Of a stretch of DNA of 64,000 nucleotides, positions 51,794 through 61,497 are shown piece by piece. The DNA is from CAMFTQ01 sp051881615 (lineage in GTDB: Bacteria; Bacillota; Clostridia; Oscillospirales; Acutalibacteraceae), in assembly GCA_051881615.1 (NCBI GenBank), contig JBJEQF010000035.1, positions 1-64,000 of the forward strand, written 5' to 3'. The first letter of the stretch is position 1, and every line of letters starts with the position of its first letter. A model generated the notes under the pieces. That model was given only the letters and a program-made list of their open reading frames with translations. It did no database searches and had not been told where the DNA came from. A program made the translations under genes and the position numbers.

Positions 51794-52720
51794 TTATTTT
51801 ATTGTTGAAACGGCTATTTCTCTGCCGTCAGAGGTGACTGTTATATCTGAACATTCGTCAGTGCGGTAAAAAGGAATTGTAAGCTCTGTAAGCCTTTCCA
51901 AAACTTCATAGCTTGGCAGGTTGTTTTTATCGGGTCCTACGCTGATTACGGCTATATCGGGGTTTACTCTTTGCAGAAATTTTTCGCTTGATGATGTCTT
52001 ACTGCCGTGATGACCGAGCTTTATTACATCTGCCGAAACATCTATACCCTGCTTCAGCAAGTCATTTTCAACGCTTTTTGAAGCATCGCCCATAAAAAGA
52101 AACTTAGTTTTGCCGTAGGTAATTTTTACTACGAGCGAGCTGTCGTTTGTGTTGTCGTAGCTTTTTGACGGTGACAGTACGTCTATTGTCATATCGCCTA
52201 ATTTAATACTGTCGCCCGATTTTTTGTATTCAACCTTAACATTAAACTTGGAAACAGCGTCATTCATTCTCTGATAAGTCTTTGTATCAGGCTCAATTTT
52301 TTTATTAAGCCTTGTCATCCAGAACCTGTCAATCGGAAAATCCTCAATAATATGCTGCATACCGCCGATATGATCCTTATCGGGGTGGGTGACAATAACA
52401 AGCTCTAAATCGTCTACGCCTAAGCGCTGCATATATTTGTTGACTTGTCTGCTTGTGGTATCCTCGCCTGCGTCAATCAGAACATCGTACTCGCCGTTAT
52501 TTATGTAAATTGCGTCAGCCTTGCCGACATCAAGAAAATGAACGGAAAAATCAGCGTCAAGGCTTTCATATATGCCTGCGGCTTTTCCTATATCGTCCCA
52601 ATTCGGAATACCTATTCCTAAGTCCTTGCCGAAGGTGACGAGCAGAACAGCAAGGGCGGTAATAACTGCTAAAGAAGCGGAAATTATCCTGCCGACCTTT
52701 GTCAGCTTATGTTTCTCTAT
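51794..52720 (-). CDS. ComEC-like metallo-beta-lactamase-fold hydrolase; probable ATA start
   Basis: The protein has one N-terminal membrane helix (RIISASLAVITALAVLLVTF), then FSVHFLDVGKADAIYI, VLIDAGEDTTS, VTHPDKDHIGG (metal-binding H-x-D-H) and a late LGHHGSKTSS with ISVGPDKNN. This is the DNA internalisation-related ComEC/MBL domain, as a single-pass protein. Any ATG, GTG or TTG start falls inside the MBL domain (first ATG at 52432). The frame stays open upstream, and AGGAGG precedes ATA at 52718-52720 by eight bases. I therefore propose ATA, coupled to the YgiQ stop six bases earlier. Function is likely a nuclease or phosphodiesterase at the cell surface. Confidence 0.72.
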   Translation of the reverse strand: MEKHKLTKVGRIISASLAVITALAVLLVTFGKDLGIGIPNWDDIGKAAGIYESLDADFSVHFLDVGKADAIYINNGEYDVLIDAGEDTTSRQVNKYMQRLGVDDLELVIVTHPDKDHIGGMQHIIEDFPIDRFWMTRLNKKIEPDTKTYQRMNDAVSKFNVKVEYKKSGDSIKLGDMTIDVLSPSKSYDNTNDSSLVVKITYGKTKFLFMGDASKSVENDLLKQGIDVSADVIKLGHHGSKTSSSEKFLQRVNPDIAVISVGPDKNNLPSYEVLERLTELTIPFYRTDECSDITVTSDGREIAVSTIK

Positions 52721-52725
52721 AGCTA

Positions 52726-54606
52726 CTACCTCCTTTTCTTTGCATTCCTAATATTTTTATTTCTTACTTTTGTATTTTTTGATTTCGTTCTGCTCTGCTC
52801 CTGTGCTTTGAAGCCTGACGGTGCTGTTACAAGGCAGTTTTTGCCTGTTCCGATAAGGTCTGTTCTGCCTGCTGTTTTGAGCGCCTTTATTACCTTATCC
52901 TTGTTCTTTGGGTTAAAATACTGGAGCAAGGCTCTTTGCATAGCTTTTTCTTCTGCCGTTTTCGGAACATACACCTTTTCAAGCGTATAAGGGTCAAGCT
53001 CCGTGTAGAACATACAGGTTGAAATCGTACCCGGTGTTGGGTAAAAATCCTGCACCTGCTCGGGGCGGATATGCTCCTTTTTCAAAAACAGCGCAAGCTC
53101 TATTGCATCGTTTAGCGTTGAGCCGGGGTGCGAGCTCATCAGATACGGCACGAGGTACTGCTCCTTGCCGATCTGCTTTGTCATTTTGTAAAATTCGTCC
53201 TGAAATTTTTTGTACGTTTCTATGTGCGGCTTGCCCATTTTATCAAGAACAGCCGCTGAACAATGCTCGGGTGCTACCTTTAGCTGACCGCTGATGTGAT
53301 GTGTGACAAGCTCTCTGAAAAACTCCTTGCTTTCGTCCTCTAAAAGATAGTCAAAGCGTATTCCGCTTCTTATAAACACCTTTTTGATTTTCGGGATTTT
53401 TCTGACGCTGCGCAGAATATCTATATACTCTGTGTGCGAAACCTGTAGGTTTTTACAAGGCTTCGGTGCTAAGCACTTTTTGCTTTTACAAAGTCCTGCC
53501 TTCTGCTGAAGCTCACAGGAGGGTAATCTGAAATTTGCGGTGGGGCCGCCTATATCGTGAATGTAGCCTTTGAAATGCGGATTGTGTGTTAAGCTCTCGG
53601 CTTCCTTTAACACGCTTTCTTTACTGCGAACGGTAATCGCTCTGCCCTGATGAAAGGCTATTGAGCAGAAGTTACACGCACCAAAGCACCCTCTGTTGTG
53701 AGTGATTGAAAACTCAACCTCTTTTATTCCGGGTACGCCGCCCAATTCTTCATATGACGGGTGGTAATATCTCTCATACGGTAAAGAGTACACCCAGTCA
53801 AGCTGTTCGGTTGTTAAGGGCATCATAGGAGGATTCTGCACAAGAATCATATTGCCGTGACGTTGAATAACAGTTCTGCCGCGAACTGCGTCCGACTCCT
53901 CAAGCTCCTTTCTTGCGGCTATTGCGTAGTCCTTCTTGCTTTCGCAAATTCGCTCATAGCTTGGCAAATCGACAACTGACATCGGCGTGTATTCCTTTGT
54001 AGGCACTGCGTAGCAGATACCTCTGATGTCACGCAGTCCTTCTACCGTATAGCCGTCCTTTAATCTCTGTGCTATTTCTATTGTCTGCAGCTCGCCCATT
54101 CCGTAGGTGAGAATATCAGCACCGCTGTCTAAGAGTACAGACGGACGCACTGCGTCGTCCCAGTAATCATAATGTGCAAAACGGCGCAGCGACGCTTCAA
54201 GTCCTCCGATGATAACAGGCACATCGGGGTACAATGATTTCAAGATTTTGCTGTAGACAATTACGGCTCTGTCGGGTCGTTTGCCTGCTTTTCCGCCTGC
54301 TGTGTACGCATCATCACTTCTCTTTTTCTTGGCGGCTGTGTAGTGGGCAACCATACTGTCTATGTTGCCCGATGTTACCATAAAGCCTAAATTCGGCTTG
54401 CCGAAACGTCTGAAATCGTTTTTGTCCCTCCAGTTCGGCTGGGGCAAAATACCTACGGAATAACCCTTTGCCTCTAATACTCTTGAAATTATCGACACGC
54501 CAAAGGAAGGGTGGTCAACGTAGCTGTCGCCTGTTACAAGGACAAAATCTACCGTTTGCCAACCTCTTTTTAACGCTTCTTCTTTTGTTATGGGAAGAAA
54601 TGCCAT
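52726..54606 (-). CDS. YgiQ family radical SAM protein
   Basis: A 626-residue UPF0313-type protein. The cluster-binding motif is THNRGCFGACNFCSIAFHQG (CxxxCxxC). PNWRDKNDFRRFGKPN and VIYSKILKSLYPDVPVIIGG are typical of YgiQ, as is the HPGSTLNDAI segment late in the protein. The enzyme's reaction is not known. The C-terminal lysine/arginine-rich tail contains the AGGAGG that serves as ribosome binding site for the next gene. Start follows CGAGGTTTTACT. It is 15 bases from ftsK. Confidence 0.93.
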   Translation of the reverse strand: MAFLPITKEEALKRGWQTVDFVLVTGDSYVDHPSFGVSIISRVLEAKGYSVGILPQPNWRDKNDFRRFGKPNLGFMVTSGNIDSMVAHYTAAKKKRSDDAYTAGGKAGKRPDRAVIVYSKILKSLYPDVPVIIGGLEASLRRFAHYDYWDDAVRPSVLLDSGADILTYGMGELQTIEIAQRLKDGYTVEGLRDIRGICYAVPTKEYTPMSVVDLPSYERICESKKDYAIAARKELEESDAVRGRTVIQRHGNMILVQNPPMMPLTTEQLDWVYSLPYERYYHPSYEELGGVPGIKEVEFSITHNRGCFGACNFCSIAFHQGRAITVRSKESVLKEAESLTHNPHFKGYIHDIGGPTANFRLPSCELQQKAGLCKSKKCLAPKPCKNLQVSHTEYIDILRSVRKIPKIKKVFIRSGIRFDYLLEDESKEFFRELVTHHISGQLKVAPEHCSAAVLDKMGKPHIETYKKFQDEFYKMTKQIGKEQYLVPYLMSSHPGSTLNDAIELALFLKKEHIRPEQVQDFYPTPGTISTCMFYTELDPYTLEKVYVPKTAEEKAMQRALLQYFNPKNKDKVIKALKTAGRTDLIGTGKNCLVTAPSGFKAQEQSRTKSKNTKVRNKNIRNAKKRR

Positions 54607-54621
54607 AGTAAAACCTCGTAA

Positions 54622-57357
54622 TTATTCTTCGCTGTCGGTATTAAGGCTGTCGCCTAATACATTATTTCTTTCGAGCCATTGCTGATACGTCATAAGCACC
54701 TCACGAGGCTTTGAGCCTTGGTGAGGGCCTACAATGCCCATCTGCTCCATATCGTCAATCATTCTGCCTGCTCTTGCGTAGCCTACCTTTATACGGCGCT
54801 GAAGCAGAGAGGTTGACGCCTGTCCTGCCTCGATAACGCACTTGATTGCCTCCTCCATTTTTGAGTCAACCTCGTTGCCGTCAATGGTGGGAGCTTCGCT
54901 TTTGCCGCCGATGCTGATCTCCTCGGCCGCAATTTTCCTGATTTTTTCTTCTATTTCAACATTATAGCTTGCGTTGTGAGATTTTTTGATAAAGCCTGTT
55001 ACACGCTCGATTTCCTCGTCAGACGCATAACAACCCTGAACACGCAGAGCGTTTGACGCACCGACAGGCGCAAACAGCATATCGCCGTGACCGATAAGCT
55101 TTTCTGCACCGCCCACGTCAAGAATTGTACGTGAGTCAATGTTTGAGCTTACCTTCAGTGAAATTCGGCTCGGGATATTCGCCTTGATAACGCCTGTGAT
55201 TACGTTTACGGACGGTCGCTGTGTAGCAATAATAAGGTGCATACCGGCGGCACGTGCCATCTGTGCAAGTCGGCAAATAGACTCCTCTACCTCATTGGGA
55301 GCTGCCATCATAAGGTCGGCAAGCTCGTCAATAGCTATTACTATCTGAGGCATTTTCTCCTTAGGCACGGGAAGTCCGTTTACCTCCATACAGTTTTCTT
55401 CATCCTCTGTGGAGTTTTCTGCAATAAACTTTAAGTTTGTTTCAACAAGCGTGTTGAATGCCTGAACGTTTTTGCAGTCGTATTCTGAGAAAATCTTGTA
55501 TCTTTGCAGCATTTCTGTAACTGCCCAGCTAAGCGCACCTGCCGCCTTTTTAGCGTCACTTACAACAGGAACAAGCAAGTGAGGTATTCCCTTGTACTTT
55601 GAAAACTCTACCATTTTGGGGTCGATAAGGAGCATTTTGACCTCATCGGGAGTTGCCTTGTATAAAAAGCTGATAAGAATTGAGTTTACGCAGACAGATT
55701 TACCTGAGCCTGTAGTACCTGCTATGAGCAGATGGGGCATTTTGCCTAAATCGGTTACTATGTTGTTGCCCGAAATATCCTTGCCCAGTACACAGGTGAG
55801 CTTGCTTTTGCCGGACTTGAACTCCTCTGAATCGATAAGCTCACGCATAGATACCATACTTACAACCTTATTCGGGACTTCAATGCCGATAGCCGCCTTT
55901 CCGGGGATCGGCGCTTCTATTCTTACTCTTTCGGCAGCAAGATTTAGCGCAATATCGTCTGCAAGGTTTGTAATTTTGCTGATTTTAACGCCTGCTCCCG
56001 GCTGTAGCTCGTATCTTGTAACAGACGGACCTCGGCAGATGTTTGTGATAGAAGCGGTAACGCCGAAGCTTTTTAGCGTTTCTATCAGCTTGTCTGCGTT
56101 GCTGTGAAGCTCAGCCATTGCGTGTTCATCGTCTGTATCATAGCTTGGGTGCAGCAGTGCAACAGGCGGATACTGATACTCTGATTTATCCTGTCCTTCC
56201 TGACTGCTCTGTGTTTCAAGCACCTCGTTTGCAAAGCTTTCGGTATGCTCTTTGATTTCCTGTGATTTTTTGCTCTTTTTAGAGCTTGCAAATTCTATTG
56301 TGTAGTCGCTCTTTTTCTCTTCTGAAGGCTTTTCTGCCTGCTGATTTTCCGTCTGCTTATCCTTTGAAATTTCCTTAGCCATAGCTGACGCTTTGTTGTC
56401 CTTAAGCTCGCTGTCGTACTCTCCGTTTGCAAGGCGTACTGTGTTTAATAAGTCCTGCTGAGCAGTAGCGTCTGTTGCTTTGCCGTCATCATCGCTTGAA
56501 ATATCAACCTTTGACAAATCACCATGCTCCTTTTCGGGAGTAACTCTCGGCTCGTCAACAGGGATATCTATGTAAGAATCGTACTTCTTTTTATGATTTT
56601 TTGATGTCTTTTTCGGCATCTCGGGAGTATATGTGTCTGAATATGTGCTTTCTATGTACTCCTCCTCAGCCTGCTCACGCTGTCTTATATACTCGTCCTT
56701 TGCGTGTTTTACGCTTTGCGAAATTTTATCTATCGGCTTTTTTGCGGCTCTTGTAAAGGAGCTTACCGACAGCCTTGCAATTATCATAACAAGCACAATC
56801 AGTATAATTATATCAACTGCGCCTGCCGCGGTCGCGCCCATAAATTCAACCATAGGAAAGCCTAAAATTCCGCTTATAAGTCCTCCGCCCGAAGTGAAAA
56901 CTGTGCTGTTCTGAAACGAGCTGTTGTAAAGGTCGCCAAGCGTACCAAAGAAATCCTTTCCTCCGAAGTGGACGTTAGAAAAAATGTACTGCATAGTGCT
57001 AAGCATCAAGGCGATTAGGGCGCAGACAAAGCTTTTGAGCTTTAGCTTTGAGGTAACGCCCTCTTTTTCTGTAATCACCGCAAGGTAGCCGAAAATAATC
57101 GGGAGCAGAATTATACCGCTGCCGAATACGCCGAAGAAAAATCCTCTGACATTACTCCATACATTTTCGCCCTTGATAAATATAAGGCACAGAAAAACAA
57201 GCGCAATACCAAAATAGATTATAGCCTTTATTCTGGGATTGAGTGTTATCTTTTCTTTTTTAATATTCTCTTTTTCCTGCTGTTTTTTTGCTCTGCTGCT
57301 TTGAGCAGATTTTTTTGTTTGTGTCTTTTTTGCTCCTGTTGTCTTTTTTGCCGCCAA
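54622..57357 (-). CDS. ftsK: DNA translocase FtsK/SpoIIIE
   Basis: Motor that moves chromosome ends across the division septum. Four hydrophobic helices occupy about residues 45-200. A low-complexity linker to about 410 and then the motor follow. Walker A is LIAGTTGSGKSVCVNSILI, and the following KMLLIDPKMVEFSKYKGIPHLL and IVIAIDELADLMM segments are characteristic. The last 65 residues are the winged-helix gamma domain (ASTSLLQRRIKVGYARAGRMID). The start appears to be TTG at 57357, with GGAGGG six bases upstream. Length 911 residues. Confidence 0.95.
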   Translation of the reverse strand: MAAKKTTGAKKTQTKKSAQSSRAKKQQEKENIKKEKITLNPRIKAIIYFGIALVFLCLIFIKGENVWSNVRGFFFGVFGSGIILLPIIFGYLAVITEKEGVTSKLKLKSFVCALIALMLSTMQYIFSNVHFGGKDFFGTLGDLYNSSFQNSTVFTSGGGLISGILGFPMVEFMGATAAGAVDIIILIVLVMIIARLSVSSFTRAAKKPIDKISQSVKHAKDEYIRQREQAEEEYIESTYSDTYTPEMPKKTSKNHKKKYDSYIDIPVDEPRVTPEKEHGDLSKVDISSDDDGKATDATAQQDLLNTVRLANGEYDSELKDNKASAMAKEISKDKQTENQQAEKPSEEKKSDYTIEFASSKKSKKSQEIKEHTESFANEVLETQSSQEGQDKSEYQYPPVALLHPSYDTDDEHAMAELHSNADKLIETLKSFGVTASITNICRGPSVTRYELQPGAGVKISKITNLADDIALNLAAERVRIEAPIPGKAAIGIEVPNKVVSMVSMRELIDSEEFKSGKSKLTCVLGKDISGNNIVTDLGKMPHLLIAGTTGSGKSVCVNSILISFLYKATPDEVKMLLIDPKMVEFSKYKGIPHLLVPVVSDAKKAAGALSWAVTEMLQRYKIFSEYDCKNVQAFNTLVETNLKFIAENSTEDEENCMEVNGLPVPKEKMPQIVIAIDELADLMMAAPNEVEESICRLAQMARAAGMHLIIATQRPSVNVITGVIKANIPSRISLKVSSNIDSRTILDVGGAEKLIGHGDMLFAPVGASNALRVQGCYASDEEIERVTGFIKKSHNASYNVEIEEKIRKIAAEEISIGGKSEAPTIDGNEVDSKMEEAIKCVIEAGQASTSLLQRRIKVGYARAGRMIDDMEQMGIVGPHQGSKPREVLMTYQQWLERNNVLGDSLNTDSEE

Positions 57358-57395
57358 CTATAACCCTCCGTTAAGATTGCAAATATGTAAACAAA

Positions 57396-58346
57396 TCAAT
57401 AAATTGATACACCTGTAAATACGTTTGCACCGCTTGAAAGCTCAATTAAGCTGATGATAAGCATAACAAGTCCGATAATAGCTGTGTAAATTACAAAAAC
57501 GTACATTTTGTCTGTTTTAAGAAGCCACTTGAAAAGCACTATTGCAAAATAGCCTACAACAGCCGAAACTGCCATACCGATTATGATTTCCAAAGCACCA
57601 ACGGAAATGCCGTTTGGCTCTGTTATTGCGTCTTTAGTTTCAAGCAACGCTGCCGCTAAGATTGACGGAATACCAAGCACAAAGGTGTAGTCAAGCGCAG
57701 TCTGCTTGTTAAGACCTCTTAATTCACCGACTGCAAGCGTAGAGCCTGAGCGTGAAATGCCGGGGAACACTGCGGCTACGCACTGCATAATACCAACGCA
57801 CAAGGCATCAACAGGGTTTAAAGATTGTCTGCCTGCTCCGCTTTTTTTCATAATTCCTTTTTTCTTGTATCTTCTGACAGTTTTTTTGTTGGCTGCAATT
57901 CCGGTGGCAAGCAACGTACTTGTGACGAGCAGAGAAATTGCGACTATTATGAAGTATTTGCTTTCCATCAGAATATCTGCAAGGTCCTTTGGCGATACTC
58001 CGCCTGTAAACGGAATCGGAATAAACAGTGCAAAAAGCGGTAAAAGTCCGATAATAAGCATCATAATCAGCTTTCTTTCGTGGTTCATACTCTTCCACTT
58101 GAAATTGCCTGTGAAAATATCCTTTACCATAACAATAAGCTCTTTAATAAGGCTTAATATCAGCTTGCGGTAAAAAAAGCAAACGGCAACGAGCGTACCT
58201 ACGTGAAGCATTACGTTAAAAAACAGATTGTTCTCTGTAATGCCTAAAATATGCTGGGTAATCGCCAAGTGACCGCTGCTTGAAACAGGTAAGAACTCCG
58301 TCAAGCCCTGCACTATGCCTTGAATAATCGAGTCAAAAATATTCAT
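57396..58346 (-). CDS. uppP: Undecaprenyl-diphosphatase
   Basis: Membrane phosphatase that recycles the C55 lipid carrier for peptidoglycan and polysaccharide synthesis. The two reentrant motifs are VQGLTEFLPVSSSGHLAI at the start and FPGISRSGSTLAVG in the second half, both characteristic of BacA/UppP. It has about eight membrane helices. Its 316 residues are longer than the usual 270, mostly through a basic middle loop (KKTVRRYKKKGIMKKS). ATG at 58346 has GGGAGG upstream; the longer frame to 58361 is less likely. Confidence 0.95.
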   Translation of the reverse strand: MNIFDSIIQGIVQGLTEFLPVSSSGHLAITQHILGITENNLFFNVMLHVGTLVAVCFFYRKLILSLIKELIVMVKDIFTGNFKWKSMNHERKLIMMLIIGLLPLFALFIPIPFTGGVSPKDLADILMESKYFIIVAISLLVTSTLLATGIAANKKTVRRYKKKGIMKKSGAGRQSLNPVDALCVGIMQCVAAVFPGISRSGSTLAVGELRGLNKQTALDYTFVLGIPSILAAALLETKDAITEPNGISVGALEIIIGMAVSAVVGYFAIVLFKWLLKTDKMYVFVIYTAIIGLVMLIISLIELSSGANVFTGVSIY

Positions 58347-58392
58347 TATGTAGCCTCCCAAAAAATAAAATGCTGTATGTAAAGGAAAAAGC

Positions 58393-59184
58393 TCAGCTTT
58401 TTTGCTTTTTCCCGTTATTTTTTGATTTGGACTTTTTAATCATTTCAGTCAGACATTTTGTCGCATCACTAAGTGTTCCGACGTAATCAATCAGACCCTC
58501 CTGCACTGCGTCTGCACCCTCAAGAATTGTGCCGACATCCATTACAAGCTCGCCTGTATTCATAACAAGCTCTGTGTAGCGTTCCTTTGAAATGTTGGAA
58601 TTATCGCTTACAAAGGTTGTTATTCTGTCCTGCATACGCTCAAGGTACTCAAACGTCTGCGGTACTCCTATCATTACGCCCGAGGTACGCACAGGGTGAA
58701 CTGTCATTGACGCACTTTTTGCGATAAAGCTCTTTTTAGCCGCAACTGCAAGCGGAATACCTATCGAGTGACCTCCACCGAGCACCACCGAAACGGACGG
58801 CTTTTTCATACCTGAAATTAGCTCTGCTATCGCAAGTCCTGCTTCAACGTCACCGCCGACGGTGTTGAGTAAAATAAGGAGTCCGTCTATTCTTTCGTCC
58901 TCTTCAATAGCTACAAGCTGTGGTATGACGTGCTCGTACTTTGTAGTTTTGTTTTGCGAGGGCAGAATGAAATGTCCCTCAATCTGCCCTATTATCGTCA
59001 GACAATGAATGACAAATCCATCGTGCGATGTCAATATCGAGCCTGTTTCTATTATCTGCTGAGTGTGGCTTTCGTTTATCGGGCTGTCGTTTTCTATGCC
59101 CTTGTGTTCGCCGTCAGTTTCGCAGGGGTTCTTTACAATATTATCCTTTGCGGTTTTACGGCTGTGTTTTTTCTCTTGTGCCAT
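58393..59184 (-). CDS. ClpP-like serine protease (TepA type)
   Basis: Member of the ClpP/crotonase fold, in the TepA/YmfB group of Bacilli. The catalytic Ser is in VLGGGHSIGIPLAVA and the His in SMTVHPVRTSG. The acidic third residue is probably in a later helix. LLILLNTVGGDVEAGLAI forms the oxyanion strand and the peptide-binding site. TepA helps spore germination or protein export in Bacillus; the role here is not shown. ATG at 59184 follows GGAGGTGCATAAA; the longer frame to 59199 is less likely. It is the first gene of the cluster with uppP and ftsK. Confidence 0.87.
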   Translation of the reverse strand: MAQEKKHSRKTAKDNIVKNPCETDGEHKGIENDSPINESHTQQIIETGSILTSHDGFVIHCLTIIGQIEGHFILPSQNKTTKYEHVIPQLVAIEEDERIDGLLILLNTVGGDVEAGLAIAELISGMKKPSVSVVLGGGHSIGIPLAVAAKKSFIAKSASMTVHPVRTSGVMIGVPQTFEYLERMQDRITTFVSDNSNISKERYTELVMNTGELVMDVGTILEGADAVQEGLIDYVGTLSDATKCLTEMIKKSKSKNNGKKQKS

Positions 59185-59241
59185 TTTATGCACCTCCACA
59201 ATTATTATTTGCAGACGATGCTATAAAATGCGTGTTGTTTA

Positions 59242-59270
59242 ATTATATCATCAATTTATAAATTCTTCAA
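59242..59270 (-). promoter_or_regulatory. Promoter of the tepA-uppP-ftsK cluster
   Basis: On the minus strand TTGAAG (59270-59265) and TATAAT (59247-59242) are 17 bases apart. On the plus side TTGAAC (59277-59282) and TATTTA (59300-59305) might serve the divergent CNNM gene, but more weakly. Confidence 0.68.
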
Positions 59271-59400
59271 GAAAAATTGAACTTTTTTCTAAATAATAAT
59301 ATTTATTATAGAGAAATATAGTATCATTATCATGTATTTTTATAGGCTATTTCAAATTGCCTGTGAAAATGTTTTAAAAATTTTTTCGGAGTGATTTTTA

Positions 59401-60678
59401 TTGGACGTTAATATAATATTCGGCATAATTATTGCAGTGTGCATTATGCTGTCTGCCTTTTTTTCGTGCGTTGAAACAGCCTTTTCTACTGTTTCTGAAA
59501 TACGACTGAAAAACTATGTTGACAACGGCAACAAAAAGGCAAAACGTGCGCTTTATATATGCGAAAACTTTGACAAGGCGCTTACGGCTATACTTATTAT
59601 GAACAACATTGTAAACCTCGGCTGTTCATCGCTTGCAACGGTGCTTTGTATGAACCTGTTCGGCAATATGGGCGCGGCTATCTCTACGGGAGCTACAACG
59701 CTTTTAGTGCTTACCTTCGGTGAAATTATCCCGAAATGTATTGCAAAGGAAAACAGCGAGGCTGTCGCACTTTATTCTGCCGGAATTTTAAAGGCTGTTA
59801 TGTTTATTCTAAAGCCGCTTGTATTCCTGTTTATTCAGATAAAGTCGCTTGCTTTAAGTATTGCAAGGATTAAAAACGATAATCCCGAGGTTACAGAGGA
59901 CGAGCTGAAATATATAATTGAAAAAATCGAGGAGCAGGGCGTTTTGGAACAGCAGGAAAGCGAGCTTGTGCAGTCTGCGCTTGATTTTGACGAAAAGACA
60001 GTGCAGGAAATACTTACCCCCCGTGTTGATATGACAGCTATCGACATCAGCGAAAGCATAGAAACAAACACAGAAATAATTATGCGTGAGCGCTATTCAA
60101 GAATACCTGTTTATGAGGATAATATCGACAACATCAAGGGCATACTTCACACAAGAGATTACCTTGAATGTCTGACAAAGGGCGAAGAACCCGACCTTAA
60201 AAGGCTTATTCAGCCAGCCTATTTTGTATATAAAAGTCAGAAGCTGTCAAAGCTTCTGAGCGAATTCAAGCGCAGTCGTCTGCATATTGCCGTTGTAACG
60301 GACGAGTACGGCGGAACGCTCGGCATTGTCACAATGGAGGATCTGCTTGAAGAAATAGTCGGCGATATATGGGACGAGGACGAGGAAATCGAGAAAACGT
60401 ACACGCTCACAGGCAAGGATAATCACCGTGTAAGCATAAGCGGCGATATGGAGCTTGATGAAATGTTAGAGCTTTTTGATATTGACGGCAGACAGGTTGA
60501 CAGCGACAGCGTAACGGCAGGCGGTCTTATCTGTGATTTATGCGGAAGAGTTCCCGAAGAGGGCGAAAGCCTTGAATTCTGCGGCTTAAAAATCACCGTT
60601 GACAAGGTATCTGACCAAAGAATAATCTCTGCAACGGTTGAACAGATGAACTATACGGATAAAAAGGTTAATGAGTAA
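59401..60678 (+). CDS. CNNM/CorC family membrane protein (hemolysin C-like transporter)
   Basis: The 425-residue protein has the DUF21 (CNNM) membrane domain, about four helices (VNIIFGIIIAVCIMLSAFFS and others), then two CBS domains (LTPRVDMTAIDISE, and ILHTRDYLECL to the GGTLGIVTMEDLLEEIVGDI motif) and the CorC_HlyC domain at the end. Family members move Mg2+ or other metal ions. The start is TTG at 59401, with CGGAGTGATTTTTA upstream. Its end overlaps the convergent gene by 11 bases. Confidence 0.92.
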   Translation: MDVNIIFGIIIAVCIMLSAFFSCVETAFSTVSEIRLKNYVDNGNKKAKRALYICENFDKALTAILIMNNIVNLGCSSLATVLCMNLFGNMGAAISTGATTLLVLTFGEIIPKCIAKENSEAVALYSAGILKAVMFILKPLVFLFIQIKSLALSIARIKNDNPEVTEDELKYIIEKIEEQGVLEQQESELVQSALDFDEKTVQEILTPRVDMTAIDISESIETNTEIIMRERYSRIPVYEDNIDNIKGILHTRDYLECLTKGEEPDLKRLIQPAYFVYKSQKLSKLLSEFKRSRLHIAVVTDEYGGTLGIVTMEDLLEEIVGDIWDEDEEIEKTYTLTGKDNHRVSISGDMELDEMLELFDIDGRQVDSDSVTAGGLICDLCGRVPEEGESLEFCGLKITVDKVSDQRIISATVEQMNYTDKKVNE

Positions 60679-61078
60679 TACCCTTGATTCTGACCTTATT
60701 CTGAGCCTTTAATATTGCCTTGCAGATTTTATTTATCGGTATGCACAAAAGTCCCCACAGCGTACTGTAAAGCGCACATATCTGCCCCATAAAATTAAAC
60801 GGTACGGCTGAATAATCCCACACGTTCATTTTAAGCCATAAATTAACAACACAGCCGACTGCAAGCTCTATAAGAGTAATTACACCGCTGCCAAGCACAC
60901 ATTTTTTTAGCGTCGGCAGGTTCGGGTGTTTTTTATACAGCTTAAACAGTGCAACAAAGCAAGCGCCGCCCGTTATAAGCATTGTCCAGTGTGTGCGGTG
61001 TCGCCACAAAAGCTCTATTGCTCCGTAGGCACAGCCGCCGAGAGTAAAAAGCGATAAATCTGATTTTAAACCTTTCAT
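60668..61078 (-). CDS. Putative ABC transporter permease-like membrane protein (CmpB type)
   Basis: A 136-residue protein with about four hydrophobic helices and the pattern TLGGCAYGAIELLWRHRTHWTMLITGG, split here as GAIELLWRHRTHW and MLITGGACFV. This matches the PF06541 (ABC_trans_CmpB) family in small form. Function is unknown; the ABC label comes from family annotation. It converges on the CNNM gene and overlaps its last 11 bases. A hairpin at about 61105-61145 lies upstream. Confidence 0.72.
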   Translation of the reverse strand: MKGLKSDLSLFTLGGCAYGAIELLWRHRTHWTMLITGGACFVALFKLYKKHPNLPTLKKCVLGSGVITLIELAVGCVVNLWLKMNVWDYSAVPFNFMGQICALYSTLWGLLCIPINKICKAILKAQNKVRIKGITH

Positions 61079-61102
61079 AAAACATTCACCTGTTTACAAA
61101 CA

Positions 61103-61144
61103 AAAAATTCCGATGATAGTATTTTGTGCTGTCATCGGAATTTT
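61103..61144 (-). terminator. Hairpin upstream of the CmpB-type gene
   Basis: AAATTCCGATGA pairs with TCATCGGAATTT around a loop of about 12 bases. T-runs occur on both sides. Its role may be to stop transcripts from the amylase side, since no gene ends nearby on the plus strand. Confidence 0.6.
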
Positions 61145-61147
61145 ATT

Positions 61148-61414
61148 AGGTTATTTTTTGATAGTAGTGTAATAAAAAGGCTCCCGGTGTTTAGGGAGCT
61201 GTCAAAAACTTTAGTTTTTGACTGAGGGATTGTGCTTTTCGCAGAAAAGCTGTCGGCATAGCCGACACAATAGCACAAACTTTGTGCCTTTAAAGGAATG
61301 AAAAGATATCAGATAATTACATCTACATAATTAAAGGTAAATGTTTTTTACTGAAACAAAAGTGCCTGCCGTTTAAAGCAAGGGACGCATAACCTCAACA
61401 TTTGAAAAAGAACC
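61148..61414 (-). mobile_element. MITE-like repeat, copy 2 (inverted relative to copy 1)
   Basis: About 267 bases. On the minus strand it begins AGGTTCTTTTTCAAATG and ends with a partial inverted copy of this sequence (CAAAAAATAACCT). Bases 61177-61295 match the last part of copy 1, including GTCGGCTATGCCGAC and the AGTCAAAAAC hairpin. The left half is shorter and unlike that of copy 1. It has no coding capacity. It lies in the 61079-61497 gap, next to the amylase terminator. Confidence 0.68.
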
Positions 61415-61429
61415 TCTATAAAAATCCAA

Positions 61430-61456
61430 GGAGTACCGCCCGACAGCGGTACTCCC
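61430..61456 (-). terminator. Terminator after the amylase gene
   Basis: GGAGTACCGC (61430-61439) pairs with GCGGTACTCC (61446-61455), a perfect 10-bp stem with a six-base loop. On the minus strand TTGGATTTTT follows. It is 42 bases past the amylase stop. Confidence 0.7.
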
Positions 61457-61497
61457 TTTTAATTATTACTTATTTATCGGGATATTATCATCTGCAA

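Noticed and set aside
52453..52638. Plus-strand frame opposite the MBL gene
   Set aside because: It is a shadow of the true upstream part of the MBL protein, which continues to the ATA at 52720.
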